NCBI GenBank assembly: GCA_026993785.1
Contig: JALWRZ010000009.1
Coordinates: 1 to 55,346 of the forward strand
Direction of reading: 5' to 3'
DNA length: 55,346 nt
Source of the DNA: DHVE2 group archaeon
GTDB lineage: Archaea > Thermoplasmatota > Thermoplasmata > Thermoplasmatales > Aciduliprofundaceae
How positions within the stretch are numbered: position 1 is the stretch's first letter; the number at the start of each line of letters is the position of its first letter. A model generated the notes under the pieces. It saw only the letters and a list, made by a program, of their open reading frames with translations. It did not search any database and was not told the DNA's origin. Of this stretch, positions 34,226 to 43,362 are shown piece after piece. The translations under genes were made by a program, and so were the position numbers.

Positions 34226-35287
34226 ATGATCAAATTGCCCTTGGGTGCTGTCACCAACAAGCCCGTGGTGGAAGGCTGCAGATTATGCGCCTTAGGTGCC
34301 AAAATGGTGCTATTTGTCACGGGACTATGCGATGCTGGATGTTTTTACTGTCCTTTGAGCCGTGAAAAGATGAACAAAGATGTGATTTACGCCGATGAAA
34401 TGCCGGTAAAGCGAGATGAGGATATTCTTCTGGAAGCAAGGTTAATAGATGCCCTTGGCACCGGCATTACGGGCGGAGACCCCATGAAGAAGGTGGAGAG
34501 AACAGCGCGTTATATAACCCTCCTCAAGGATAATTTTGGAAAGGAGCATCACATTCATCTTTACACCGCAAGTGGGGGGAGAGAGGATATAGAGATGCTC
34601 GCATCCGCAGGGCTCGATGAAATAAGGTTCCATCCCCCACCTGCACTGTGGGACAAGATGCAGGGTAGCATATATGAGAGAAGGCTGCGCTGGGCCCTGG
34701 AGACGGGGATGGATGTTGGTATAGAAGTCCCTGTGCTTCCCGATATGGAGAAGGAGCTCGTAGCTTTGGTGCAATTTGCTGACGATATGGGCGTATTTGT
34801 GAATCTCAACGAGCTGGAGTTCTCGGAAACCAATTACGAGGAGCTCAATGCCAGGGGCTATGAGCCGAAGAATGATATATCCTCCGCCGTTAAGGGTAGC
34901 GAGGAGCTTGCTTACAAGATCGTGGGCATGGACTGGGATATCGCGGTTCATTACTGCTCCGCCGCGTTCAAGGATGGAGTACAGATGAAAAACAGGTTAA
35001 TGAGGCGAGCAAAGAACGTTAAGAGGGATTACGAGGAGCTCACTGAAGATGCGACGCTCATTCTTGGGGTGATAAAGGGGGAGAATCTAAGAGAAATCTA
35101 TGAATATCTTCGCAGAGAATACGAGATTCCCGAGAATCTAATCTTCATTAACTGGGAGAGAAACAGGGTGGAGATATCCCCCTATATACTGGAAGATATA
35201 GCTTCTGAGCTTCCCTGGAGATGTTATGAGGTGGAGGAGTATCCCACCTGGGACAGGCTGCAGGTTGAGAGAATTGAATTAAATTAG
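34226..35287 (+). CDS. Radical SAM protein of the COG2108 type
   Basis: This 353-residue protein has the radical SAM cluster motif CDAGCFYC (C35, C39, C42) and an extra CxxC pair upstream (C18, C21). It continues with GTGITGGDPMKK (SAM-binding GGD-like segment), IHLYTASGG and DEIRFHPPP. The archaeal family related to pyruvate formate-lyase activases, COG2108, fits. The function is unknown. It lies alone before the lipid genes and is leaderless according to the TATA box position. Confidence 0.85.
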   Translation: MIKLPLGAVTNKPVVEGCRLCALGAKMVLFVTGLCDAGCFYCPLSREKMNKDVIYADEMPVKRDEDILLEARLIDALGTGITGGDPMKKVERTARYITLLKDNFGKEHHIHLYTASGGREDIEMLASAGLDEIRFHPPPALWDKMQGSIYERRLRWALETGMDVGIEVPVLPDMEKELVALVQFADDMGVFVNLNELEFSETNYEELNARGYEPKNDISSAVKGSEELAYKIVGMDWDIAVHYCSAAFKDGVQMKNRLMRRAKNVKRDYEELTEDATLILGVIKGENLREIYEYLRREYEIPENLIFINWERNRVEISPYILEDIASELPWRCYEVEEYPTWDRLQVERIELN

Positions 35288-35324
35288 AGAAAGGGTTATA
35301 ACCAACCTCCCTATCTTCTATTCC

Positions 35325-36140
35325 GTGAATCCGTATATAAGGCTCATTCGTCCTGTTAACTGCATTATGTCATCTTTGGCGGTTGTGCTTGTGGGTGTAA
35401 TCATTCAGGGGTATGAGATAGGGAATTACTGGCTTGCAACTCTTCTGGGCAGCGCGGTTGTATTTCTCGTTACGGCAGGTGGCAATGCTCTGAATGATTA
35501 TTTTGACCGCGAGGTTGATTTAATAAATCATCCCGAGCGCCCAATTCCTTCGGGAGAGATTACCCCTCGAAAAGCTATATTTTTCGGCACGCTACTCTTT
35601 CTTCTGGGTATAATAATCTCTGGATTAATAAATCTCCTCACCTTTATCATCGCAGTTCTTGCTACAGCCCTCCTCCTTCTGTACGAGAGAAACCTTAAGA
35701 AGCTTGGATTTGTTGGGAATGTTACCGTAAGCGCTCTGGTGGGCCTGCTTTTCATATTTGGTGGCGCCATCTACGGCAAAATTCCCCTGGTTTCTGTTTT
35801 TGCAATGATGGCCTTTTCCTCCAATCTCGGACGTGAGATAGTTAAAGATATAGAGGACATGGGCGGAGATGTTGATAGAAAAACCCTGCCTATGAAAATA
35901 GGAAAGAAAAATGCGGGTATCACTGCCACCATCTTTTTCCTTATTGCTGTAGCATTGAGCCCTCTTCCCTATCTTTTTGGATATTTTGATATGTATTATC
36001 TTCTTGCTGTGACCATCTCGGACATAATATTCATATACTCATCCATAATTCATTTTAAAGATCCGCATAGGGGACAGAAGAGCGCCAAGGCTGCCATGGC
36101 TTTGGGATTGCTGGCCTATCTGGTAGGTGCCCTTGCATAA
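35325..36140 (+). CDS. Digeranylgeranylglyceryl phosphate synthase (UbiA family)
   Basis: The 271-residue membrane prenyltransferase has the first acidic motif NDYFDREVDLINHPERPIP and the second SNLGREIVKDIEDMGGDVD, and about eight helices. It attaches the second geranylgeranyl chain to sn-2 of GGGP, the second committed step of archaeal ether-lipid synthesis. The start is a GTG (35325) with a TATA-like GGTTATAACC about 27 bases upstream. GGGP synthase follows after 12 bases, so the two steps are encoded together. Confidence 0.95.
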   Translation: MNPYIRLIRPVNCIMSSLAVVLVGVIIQGYEIGNYWLATLLGSAVVFLVTAGGNALNDYFDREVDLINHPERPIPSGEITPRKAIFFGTLLFLLGIIISGLINLLTFIIAVLATALLLLYERNLKKLGFVGNVTVSALVGLLFIFGGAIYGKIPLVSVFAMMAFSSNLGREIVKDIEDMGGDVDRKTLPMKIGKKNAGITATIFFLIAVALSPLPYLFGYFDMYYLLAVTISDIIFIYSSIIHFKDPHRGQKSAKAAMALGLLAYLVGALA

Positions 36141-36152
36141 GGAGGTAAAAAA

Positions 36153-36890
36153 ATGAAGGTGATGGAATATATAGAGAGAAAATTGCAGGAAAAAAAGATG
36201 CACATGACCCTGATTGACCCTGCAGAACAGAGCCCTAAGGAATCGGCTAATATAGCCTATGAGGCCTATCTGGCAGGAACCGATGCCATCATGATTGGAG
36301 GCTCTACAGGTCTCACAAGAGAGCTGGTAGATGACACCATTCTCGCCATAAAGAATAAAACAAATTTGCCGGTAATAATATTTCCCAGCAGTGCGGAGGT
36401 CATATCCAGATATGCAGATGCCATATATTTTATGAGCCTCCTCAATTCCAACAGCGTGGAGTATCTGGTAAGACAGCAGGTTAAGGGTGCCCCATACATC
36501 AAGATGCTGGGTCTTGAACCGATATCCATGGGCTATTTAATCGTAGAACCAGGAATGACCGTTGGGCGTGTGGGCAAAGCTGAGCTCATAAGAAGAGATG
36601 ATTTGAAGACTGCAGTGGCCTATGCCCTTGCCGCCCAGTATTTTGGTATGAAGCTTGTTTATCTTGAAGCTGGAAGCGGCGCTCCCGAACCTGTGCCCGT
36701 AGAGATGATAAACGCTGTTAAGAAGGAGATAGATATACCCCTAATTGTGGGTGGCGGAATAAGAACTGCAGAGCAGGCCAGGAGCATTACGGAGGCTGGC
36801 GCGGATATAATAGTCACTGGAACCATAGTGGAAGAGGTGAAGGATGTTAAGGAGGCTTTAGGCAAAATAATAAAGGCTATCTCCCCCTAG
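36153..36890 (+). CDS. Geranylgeranylglyceryl phosphate synthase
   Basis: The 245-residue TIM barrel joins geranylgeranyl diphosphate to glycerol 1-phosphate, the first step in archaeal lipid formation. Landmarks are HMTLIDPAEQ, GTDAIMIGGSTGLT, VYLEAGSGAPEPVP and PLIVGGGIRTAEQA, the phosphate-binding end of the barrel. GGAGGT lies a few bases before the ATG. It overlaps the convergent RNase P protein gene by 14 bases. Confidence 0.97.
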   Translation: MKVMEYIERKLQEKKMHMTLIDPAEQSPKESANIAYEAYLAGTDAIMIGGSTGLTRELVDDTILAIKNKTNLPVIIFPSSAEVISRYADAIYFMSLLNSNSVEYLVRQQVKGAPYIKMLGLEPISMGYLIVEPGMTVGRVGKAELIRRDDLKTAVAYALAAQYFGMKLVYLEAGSGAPEPVPVEMINAVKKEIDIPLIVGGGIRTAEQARSITEAGADIIVTGTIVEEVKDVKEALGKIIKAISP

Positions 36891-37149
36891 CTTTGAGTTT
36901 TTCTATAATCTTCTTTCCCTTCTTAATTGTGCCAGTGGTAATATAGGTCTTAACCCCATGGGAGTTCAGGAACTCAATAACCTTCTCCTTATACCAGTGC
37001 CTGCATCTTATAAGCGCGTAGCTTTCATCAAAATAGGCAATTTTAGCCGCGGGATCTATCTTTCTTATCTGAGATATCAGCCTTCTCAGCTGCGGAGTGT
37101 TTCTCGCAATAATGTATCTTCTCCTACCAACTCTGTCCTTTACGACCAC
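36877..37149 (-). CDS. Probable RNase P protein of the Pop5/Rpp14 family
   Basis: The 90-residue protein from GTG 37149 carries three Pop5-like landmarks: GRRRYIIARN near the start, YALIRCRHWYKEKVIEFL in the middle (compare the IIRC...V pattern) and YITTGTIKKGKKII near the end (the GTI-K pattern). Pop5 is a subunit of RNase P, which removes the 5' leader of tRNA precursors. The GTG is favoured because TTTATATA lies about 25 bases upstream on the minus strand, giving a leaderless start. A longer frame up to 37191 exists but would put that TATA element inside the gene. The family call rests on pattern only. Confidence 0.6.
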   Translation of the reverse strand: MVVKDRVGRRRYIIARNTPQLRRLISQIRKIDPAAKIAYFDESYALIRCRHWYKEKVIEFLNSHGVKTYITTGTIKKGKKIIEKLKARGR

Positions 37150-37191
37150 AGGGTGATATGGAATACACCCTATATAAATTTGCAATCTCAT

Positions 37192-37860
37192 TTATTTTCC
37201 AAGGCAATAGAGTCGATATATATTGCCAATTACTATTCTTCTGTGACCTCGGAGCATATGAGCTAGGGCCTTTCTGGCAACTTTTTGAAGAGATAGCATT
37301 AGCTTTCTTAGCTTTCCAACAGGCCAGTTGGCCACGCGCCAGAAATCCGTGTCAGTGGGCCCCAGGAGTAAATAAGAGAGATGAATACCAGGAGGTGCTT
37401 CCTGGATGAGAGAGCGTGTGAGATGCTCCACATAGGCCTTTGTGGCAGCATAGACGGCAGCTCTTGCCAGAGGTTTGCAGGCTGCAACAGATGCCACATT
37501 CATTATATATCCTTCCTTCATTTTCTCCATGGCTTTTTTGGTGAGATAGGTAAGAGCCTTCACGTTGAGGTCTATCATCTCAAGAAGCCTATCTTCATCC
37601 TGAGTAACGAACTCTCCATAGAGTCCAAATCCAGCATTGTTTATCACCACTTTGGGCTTTCTCTTCTCTATTATCTTCCCCACTTCCTTAAAATCCCTGC
37701 TGAGATCTATGGCATAGCCTTCCGCCTCAAGTTCCTTGGCAGCCCTTAAAACTCTCTCTTCGTTCTTTGCAATGAGTATCACATGATATCCCCTCCTCCT
37801 GAGCTCCTTGGCGAGATAATAACCAACACCGCGACTACCTCCTGTTACCAGGGCAAGCAT
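37192..37860 (-). CDS. Short-chain dehydrogenase/reductase, 222 residues
   Basis: The NAD(P) loop is ALVTGGSRGVGYYLAKELRR (residues 3-22), followed by VVINNAGFGLYG, the serine in IMNVASVAAC and YxxxK in YAATKAYVEHL. The short length and the sequence after the active site resemble the DltE-type SDR subgroup. No substrate can be assigned. Its end touches the RNase P protein frame. Confidence 0.9.
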   Translation of the reverse strand: MLALVTGGSRGVGYYLAKELRRRGYHVILIAKNEERVLRAAKELEAEGYAIDLSRDFKEVGKIIEKRKPKVVINNAGFGLYGEFVTQDEDRLLEMIDLNVKALTYLTKKAMEKMKEGYIMNVASVAACKPLARAAVYAATKAYVEHLTRSLIQEAPPGIHLSYLLLGPTDTDFWRVANWPVGKLRKLMLSLQKVARKALAHMLRGHRRIVIGNIYRLYCLGK

Positions 37861-37873
37861 GCTGGAGAATTGT

Positions 37874-37883
37874 TTTAAATATA
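37874..37883 (+). promoter_or_regulatory. TATA-like box of the 71-residue protein gene
   Basis: TTTAAATATA is centred about 26 bases before the ATG at 37904, fitting a leaderless promoter. Confidence 0.5.
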
Positions 37884-37903
37884 TCTAAGCATTTTCCCAC
37901 AAT

Positions 37904-38119
37904 ATGGATATCAGACTCGATGAGCTCGACGAGAGAACAAGATTCGAGGTAAAGCTTCAGATTGCACTCTACAACACCGCATTGAAGGTTATGGATGAGA
38001 AAAGAAAGGAGGAGTTCGAATTCTACATGCAAGAGAGAGTTGAGAAGATAAAAAATATTCTCGATGCCCATGGCGCGGTTAGAATATTTGAAAACGGGAA
38101 ACTCATTTTCGAGGGATGA
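37904..38119 (+). CDS. Small hypothetical protein, 71 residues
   Basis: I do not recognise the family. The sequence is charged and helical: LDERTRFEVKLQIALYNTALK, then MDEKRKEEFEFYMQERVEKIKN, named by their ends, with no membrane segment. The gene is followed after three bases by the TatD-like hydrolase, so the two form an operon. Confidence 0.65.
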   Translation: MDIRLDELDERTRFEVKLQIALYNTALKVMDEKRKEEFEFYMQERVEKIKNILDAHGAVRIFENGKLIFEG

Positions 38120-38122
38120 GCC

Positions 38123-38941
38123 ATGATCATCTTCGATAACCATCTTCACCTGCAATGGAGAGGTGAGAATGTTCTTGCCGTTAAGAGATTTGAAAAATTA
38201 GGGGGTACCCATATAAACCTAACAAATGTGCCCAATTATGGGTATCCTATGGATGAGAGCTACTATAAAAAAATCTATGAAGATACGCTTAAACTCGCGG
38301 ATCTTGTGAGAAGGGGAACAACCGTGAAGGTTCTCGTTACTATCGGCCCTTATCCCGTAGATCTTGTTGAACTTGTAAGGCGTGGGTGGAAAATTGAAGA
38401 TGCGAAATCTCTCATGCTCAAAGGTATGGAGCTCGCAGCTCGCTATGTGGAGGAGGGAAAAGCCCATGCCATAGGTGAGATAGGCAGACCGCATTTTCCG
38501 GTATCACAAGAGATATGGGATGCCAGCAATGATATTCTTGTGGAAGGTATGAAGATGGCCAGAGAGATAGATGCTCCCGTAGTGCTCCATACCGAGAGCG
38601 CCACGGAAAACACATTTAGAGAGCTTGCGCTTCTGGCCAATAAAGCCGGGATATCCAAGGATAAGGTGGTAAAGCACTTCTCCCCGCCCTTCGTGGATTC
38701 CAGGAACCATGGCGTATTTCCTTCTATCATAGCTTCACGAAAGAACGTGAGGATCGCATTGGAACAGGGCACAAGATTTCTTCTCGAGACCGATTTTATG
38801 GACGAGCCCTCGCGACCCAATGCGGTGCTTCCCATAGAATCTGTTCCCAAGAGAGCAAAATGGATAGTTCAGGAATATGGCGAAGAAACCTGGTGCAGGA
38901 TAATGGAGAATATGAAAAAAATTTACGGGGTGGAGGAATAA
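38123..38941 (+). CDS. TatD-related metal-dependent hydrolase (COG1099 type)
   Basis: The 272-residue TIM-barrel enzyme has the metal set DNHLHL (H7, H9) at the start, GEIGRPHFPV in the middle, VVLHTES and VVKHFSPPF later, and a closing LETDFMD. This order fits the archaeal TatD-like/COG1099 group. TatD enzymes are nucleases or amidohydrolases; the substrate of this group is not known. Confidence 0.87.
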   Translation: MIIFDNHLHLQWRGENVLAVKRFEKLGGTHINLTNVPNYGYPMDESYYKKIYEDTLKLADLVRRGTTVKVLVTIGPYPVDLVELVRRGWKIEDAKSLMLKGMELAARYVEEGKAHAIGEIGRPHFPVSQEIWDASNDILVEGMKMAREIDAPVVLHTESATENTFRELALLANKAGISKDKVVKHFSPPFVDSRNHGVFPSIIASRKNVRIALEQGTRFLLETDFMDEPSRPNAVLPIESVPKRAKWIVQEYGEETWCRIMENMKKIYGVEE

Positions 38942-38947
38942 CATCAC

Positions 38948-38956
38948 CTTTTTATA
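38948..38956 (+). promoter_or_regulatory. TATA-like box of the 108-residue protein gene
   Basis: CTTTTTATA is centred about 26 bases before the ATG at 38978, consistent with a leaderless start. Confidence 0.5.
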
Positions 38957-38977
38957 GAGGTTCCAACTATCCCCCCT

Positions 38978-39304
38978 ATGGACGAAGAGTACTGCAATAT
39001 GCTGGAAGAGTATGTAAATGAGCTTGTTGTGGCTCTCATAGTGGATATGATGAAGCATGGCATATTCGAAGACAAAAGCGATGATATTAAAGTTACGAAA
39101 AGATTTGTAGAAGAAGCCAAAGAGATTCTCGATAGAATTGACTCGGGAGATAAATATGATAGAATCACCAGGGCCGTTTATGCTACCCTTGCCTCCTACT
39201 ATCCAGAGGAGATGTACGAGGAAGAAATGGTGGCCCGAGCTAACATCCTGCTCAATTATGTGGGAAACATACTGGAAGAGCACCTAAGCGGTGAAAAACT
39301 TTAA
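38978..39304 (+). CDS. Hypothetical protein, 108 residues
   Basis: I do not recognise the family. The protein is strongly acidic and helical (LEEYVNELVVALIVDMMKHG, FVEEAKEILDRIDSGDKYD, EEMVARANILLNYVGNILEE). No membrane segment or metal motif is visible. It has its own TATA-like box 26 bases upstream and lies 38 bases before rps6e. Confidence 0.65.
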   Translation: MDEEYCNMLEEYVNELVVALIVDMMKHGIFEDKSDDIKVTKRFVEEAKEILDRIDSGDKYDRITRAVYATLASYYPEEMYEEEMVARANILLNYVGNILEEHLSGEKL

Positions 39305-39342
39305 AATAAAAGTTCCTATTATGCGGATAAAGGTGATGACGG

Positions 39343-39732
39343 ATGGCTACATTCAAAGTGGTGATTAATGATACGCAGACCGGCAAGTCCTACCAGAAGG
39401 AGATTAGCGGCACCAAGGCCAACTCTCTGATAGGTAAGAGAATAGGCGAGGAAATTGACGGGGTATTCGTGGACCTTCCAGGCTACAAGCTTGTTATTAC
39501 CGGTGGCACCGATAAGGATGGCTTTCCCATGAGAAAGAACCTCCAGGGTCCTCGCCGCAAGAAGCTTTTGCTCAAGGGCGGCATAGGTTTTCATCCCACG
39601 CGCAAGGGAATGAGAAAGAAAAAGATGGTGCGCGGCAATACCATTTCCGCGGATATCGTGCAGATAAATATGAAGATTGTACAGTATGGGCCAAAGCCTA
39701 TAGAAGAGGCCATAAAGGAAGGTGAAGTATGA
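39343..39732 (+). CDS. rps6e: Ribosomal protein S6e
   Basis: The 129-residue protein matches archaeal S6e, from [59 protein letters not shown] and the basic [20 protein letters not shown] (landmarks only). It is a small-subunit protein. It overlaps the aIF2 gamma start by four bases, as expected for the conserved archaeal arrangement. Confidence 0.97.
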   Translation: MATFKVVINDTQTGKSYQKEISGTKANSLIGKRIGEEIDGVFVDLPGYKLVITGGTDKDGFPMRKNLQGPRRKKLLLKGGIGFHPTRKGMRKKKMVRGNTISADIVQINMKIVQYGPKPIEEAIKEGEV

Positions 39733-40955
39733 GCATGCCCAGACAGCCCGAAGTTAATATCGGTATGGTTGGGCATGTGGACCACGGTAAGACCACTTTA
39801 ACCAAGGCTATAACGGGAAAATGGACGGATACCCATAGTGAGGAGATGAGGAGGGGCATAACAATCAAGCTGGGCTATGCCGATGCCGCGTTTTATAAAT
39901 GTAAGGATGTAGAGGAACCCATGTGTTATGTGTCGAACCCTTCTAAATGTCCCGATGGCGCAGATTTGCTGCGTGTGGTATCCTTTGTGGATGCTCCCGG
40001 TCACGAAACTTTGATGGCCACCATGCTGAGTGGCGCGGCTATTATGAATGGCGCTTTGCTCGTGATCGCTGCAAATCAAAAATGCCCACAACCTCAAACC
40101 AAGGAGCATCTTATGGCCCTGGATATTGTGGGTGTAAAGAATATTGTGATTGTGCAGAACAAGATAGACCTTGTGGATGATGCCAGGGCCAGGGAAAACT
40201 ATCAGGAGATTCTTGAATTCGTAAAAGGCACCTCCGCCGAGGGCGCGCCCATAATCCCCGTAAGTGCCCATCACGACGCAAATATAGATGTGTTGATAGA
40301 GGCCATCGAAAAATATATTCCCACGCCAAAGTTTGACCCATCAAAGCCCCCGCGCCTATACATCGCCAGAAGCTTCGATGTGAATAAGCCCGGCACAAGG
40401 CCCAAGGACCTTGTGGGCGGGATCATAGGCGGCTCTCTTATCCAGGGGAAGTTCAGGGTTGGAGATGAGATAGAGATTTTGCCAGGTTTCTATGTTCCGG
40501 AGGGAAACAAAATTGGATGGGAGCCCATATATACCACAATATCCTCTTTAATGGCAGGGGGCAGGTACTGGGATGAGATAAGGCCCGGAGGGCTTGTGGG
40601 CATAGGCACCAAACTGGATCCTGCCATAACGAAGAACGATGGCCTTATTGGCAGGATGGCAGGCAAGCCAGGAACCCTTCCTCCAGTGCTTGAAGAACTT
40701 ACTTTAGATACGCATCTTCTTGAAAGGGTTGTAGGCTCAAGAGAAGAGAGAGAAGTGGAAAAGATAAGGAGCCGCGAAGTTCTCATGCTCAATGTGGGCA
40801 CCCTTGCAACCATAGGGATGGTAATGAGCGCCAGGGATAATGTGGTGGATATACGGCTCAAATATCCTGTGGTGGCAGAAAAGGGGCAGCGTGTAGCCAT
40901 AGGAAGAAAAATAATGAATCGCTGGCGCCTTATTGGATATGGAATAATTCTCTAA
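39729..40955 (+). CDS. Translation initiation factor aIF2 subunit gamma
   Basis: The 408-residue GTPase brings methionyl initiator tRNA to the ribosome. G1 is GHVDHGKT (residues 15-22), G2/G3 lie in [11 protein letters not shown] and DAPGHE, and G4 is NKID. A cysteine set between them ([20 protein letters not shown]) fits the zinc-knuckle of archaeal aIF2 gamma. GGTGA precedes the ATG. It ends next to the convergent winged-helix gene. Confidence 0.97.
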   Translation: MSMPRQPEVNIGMVGHVDHGKTTLTKAITGKWTDTHSEEMRRGITIKLGYADAAFYKCKDVEEPMCYVSNPSKCPDGADLLRVVSFVDAPGHETLMATMLSGAAIMNGALLVIAANQKCPQPQTKEHLMALDIVGVKNIVIVQNKIDLVDDARARENYQEILEFVKGTSAEGAPIIPVSAHHDANIDVLIEAIEKYIPTPKFDPSKPPRLYIARSFDVNKPGTRPKDLVGGIIGGSLIQGKFRVGDEIEILPGFYVPEGNKIGWEPIYTTISSLMAGGRYWDEIRPGGLVGIGTKLDPAITKNDGLIGRMAGKPGTLPPVLEELTLDTHLLERVVGSREEREVEKIRSREVLMLNVGTLATIGMVMSARDNVVDIRLKYPVVAEKGQRVAIGRKIMNRWRLIGYGIIL

Positions 40956-41543
40956 TTATAGAGTTTCAAGCTTCATCTGATGGCTTTCTCTATTCACAAA
41001 TCCCTTGAGATTATAGGCTTCCACTATAAGCTCCCAGAGAATCTGCAAATACTCATCATCATAACTCTTCGTTGGCTGATATGCAGAATTGTTCTTGGGT
41101 ATATTCATTCCCTCCTGTAGAAGCTGAAGCAGGGCTTTTTTCCTCTCCTCACCATACACCTTTTCCTTGTGATATGGCACACCCACACCGCATTTTTCAA
41201 GCTCCCTCATAAAAATGGGTCTTTTGAATAGCTTATAGAGGGTGTAAAGCGCGATATCCGATGCGTCCTCCTCACTTATGCTTTTTGCCTTCTCTCCCAC
41301 TATTTCATAGATGCTCTTCTTTCTGTTTGGGGGAACGCTGAATACCTTGGCAGGCTTGATTATTCTCTCCCGTAGTATGCCGAGATCTGCAAGAGCCTGG
41401 AGATAACCTGTGAGTATCAATCTATGCTTCTTTATCCCTCTTTTCTCAAGCTCCTTGGATAAGTCATTGATGGATCTTCCCTCCTTACCCAGCAGTTCGA
41501 TTATTATATCCTTTAAAGACCTCTCCACTATCTCTTTCCCCAT
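40956..41543 (-). CDS. Winged-helix protein, probable transcription regulator
   Basis: The first 70 residues of this 195-residue protein form a winged helix (IIIELLGKEGRSINDLSKELE, RLILTGYLQALADLGILRER, KVFSVPP), the rest is charged and helical with FMRELEKCGVGVPYHKEKVYG. It may be a DNA-binding regulator. The family is not known to me. It lies divergent from the formate dehydrogenase operon, separated by about 158 bases, so it might control that operon. Confidence 0.6.
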   Translation of the reverse strand: MGKEIVERSLKDIIIELLGKEGRSINDLSKELEKRGIKKHRLILTGYLQALADLGILRERIIKPAKVFSVPPNRKKSIYEIVGEKAKSISEEDASDIALYTLYKLFKRPIFMRELEKCGVGVPYHKEKVYGEERKKALLQLLQEGMNIPKNNSAYQPTKSYDDEYLQILWELIVEAYNLKGFVNRESHQMKLETL

Positions 41544-41668
41544 GAAAATCCGAAAGAGTAATTCACAACACTCTATAAATATGTTTTCATGCGTCTATTG
41601 TCGTATATCTGCAATCTCTCTTTTCATTTTTCGTCATCTTGCAATTCTTTTTTTAAAGGCATTCGTAA

Positions 41669-41678
41669 AGGATAAATA
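41669..41678 (+). promoter_or_regulatory. TATA-like box of the formate dehydrogenase operon
   Basis: GGATAAATAA is centred about 28 bases before the ATG at 41702 and lies in the gap next to the divergent winged-helix gene. A leaderless start is likely. Confidence 0.5.
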
Positions 41679-41701
41679 AGTGGTTATGATAATTCATTCC
41701 C

Positions 41702-42151
41702 ATGGAGGAAAGAATCAGGGAGATAATTCTAAAACACTCAGATAGGGATGCAAAGCTTCTTGGAATTCTCCATGACATCCAGGATGAGTTTGGCTATATA
41801 CCCAGAGAGGCCATAGATATCGTAGCTGAATGGTTAAGCATCTCTCCCGGTGAGGTTTATGATACCGCAAGCTTCTACTCCTTCTTCCGGTTCAAGAAGG
41901 CGAAGCATGTGATCAGGGTGTGCAACGGGATAGTCTGCAATCTGAAGGGCTCAGAAGAGATAATAAGGGCAATAAAAGAGAGATATGGGATAAAGGAGGG
42001 AGGAGTAAGTGAAGATGGTCTATTTGCACTTGAAATTGTGGAATGCATAGGCCGCTGTGATGGCCCTCCTGCGATGCTTGTTGATGATGATTCCTACGGG
42101 AATCTCACTCCCCAGCGAGCTTTGGAAATTCTAAGGGGGTATGAGGAATGA
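41702..42151 (+). CDS. NuoE-like 2Fe-2S subunit
   Basis: The 149-residue thioredoxin-like subunit has the 2Fe-2S cysteine set RVCNGIVCNL and VECIGRCDGPP. It also has DTASFYSFFRFKKAKH, typical of NuoE/HoxE subunits. It transfers electrons within the NADH-binding module. The next gene overlaps by four bases and encodes the NuoF-like subunit. Confidence 0.93.
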   Translation: MEERIREIILKHSDRDAKLLGILHDIQDEFGYIPREAIDIVAEWLSISPGEVYDTASFYSFFRFKKAKHVIRVCNGIVCNLKGSEEIIRAIKERYGIKEGGVSEDGLFALEIVECIGRCDGPPAMLVDDDSYGNLTPQRALEILRGYEE

Positions 42152-43362
42152 TGCTCCTGCGAGATGCCAAAACATTGGACGCGTATGTTTCCTCGGGAGG
42201 GTTCTCTTCGCTTAAGAAGGCGCTGAGGATGAAGCAGAGCGAGGTGATAAAAGAGATTTCAGTTTCAGGACTTGTGGGAAGGGGTGGCGCCGAGTTTCCC
42301 ACGGGTTTAAAGATGAAATTTGTAGCCCAGAATCTAAGCACACCGAAATATGTGATTGCCAACGCCGATGAAGGAGAGCCGGGCACATTTAAAGACCGTG
42401 TTCTTATGGAAAGAAATCCATATCAGATTCTTGAGGGAATGATTATAGCTGCCTATGCTGTGGGTGCCCGTAAGGGATTCTTCTATATAAGGCACGAATA
42501 CAGGAAGATAGCCAGAGAAATAGAAAAGGAGATAGATGAGCTCTATAGCGAGGGATATCTGGGCTCGAATATCCTTGGCTCCAAATTTTCCTTCGATATA
42601 GAGCTGGTAATCGGTGCGGGCTCCTATGTGTGCGGTGAGGAAACAGCTCTCATGGAAAGTATCGAGGGGAAAAGAGGATTCCCGCGGATAAAACCGCCCT
42701 ATCCTGCCCAGCGGGGACTGTGGGGCAAACCCACGCTCATAAACAACGTGGAGACCCTTGCAAATCTTCCCCTCATAATAGAGCTTGGAAGTAAAAGATA
42801 CACGGAATTGGGAACGCATCTATGTCCAGGTCCTAAGCTTTTCAGCGTGAGCGGCTTTGTGAAGAACCCCGGGGTTTATGAGGAGATTCTTGGTAAAATA
42901 ACGGTAAGGGAGCTCATTGAGAGAGCAGGTGGTGCAGAGGGAAACCTTAAAGCTATTATGATTGGGGGTGGAGCTGCGGGATACATAGTGGACAAATCCT
43001 TTTTAAGTATGCCCCTTTGCTATCATCATGCCCGGGAAAGAGGCATATTCCTTGGGACTGGTGATATAATAGTGCTCAATGATGAGGTAAATCTTTGGAA
43101 GGTGCTGCTTCAAATAGCGAAATTCTTCGAGCATGAATCCTGCGGCCAGTGCTTCCCATGCCGCTATGGCACCAAGAGAATGAGAGAGCTTATAGAGAAA
43201 ATACTCCGGGGTGAGGGTAAGAGAAGGGATATAGAAAGATTGGATGCGATTGCCAATGCTCTGAAAATTGCTTCCCTATGTCCCCTTGGCAGTAGCGCGG
43301 CATTGGCCTATGAATCTGCCATGGAATATCACAGGGATGAGCTTATGGAGGTGATTTCATGA
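42148..43362 (+). CDS. NuoF-like NAD(H)/FMN-binding subunit
   Basis: The 404-residue flavoprotein binds FMN (GRGGAEFPTGLKMKF; ANADEGEPGTFKDR) and NAD (GAGSYVCGEETALMESIEGKR) and has the C-terminal 4Fe-4S motif SCGQCFPCRYG followed by a later Cys (SLCPLG). Such subunits link NAD(P)H to formate dehydrogenase or hydrogenase. It overlaps both neighbouring genes by four bases. Confidence 0.95.
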   Translation: MMLLRDAKTLDAYVSSGGFSSLKKALRMKQSEVIKEISVSGLVGRGGAEFPTGLKMKFVAQNLSTPKYVIANADEGEPGTFKDRVLMERNPYQILEGMIIAAYAVGARKGFFYIRHEYRKIAREIEKEIDELYSEGYLGSNILGSKFSFDIELVIGAGSYVCGEETALMESIEGKRGFPRIKPPYPAQRGLWGKPTLINNVETLANLPLIIELGSKRYTELGTHLCPGPKLFSVSGFVKNPGVYEEILGKITVRELIERAGGAEGNLKAIMIGGGAAGYIVDKSFLSMPLCYHHARERGIFLGTGDIIVLNDEVNLWKVLLQIAKFFEHESCGQCFPCRYGTKRMRELIEKILRGEGKRRDIERLDAIANALKIASLCPLGSSAALAYESAMEYHRDELMEVIS

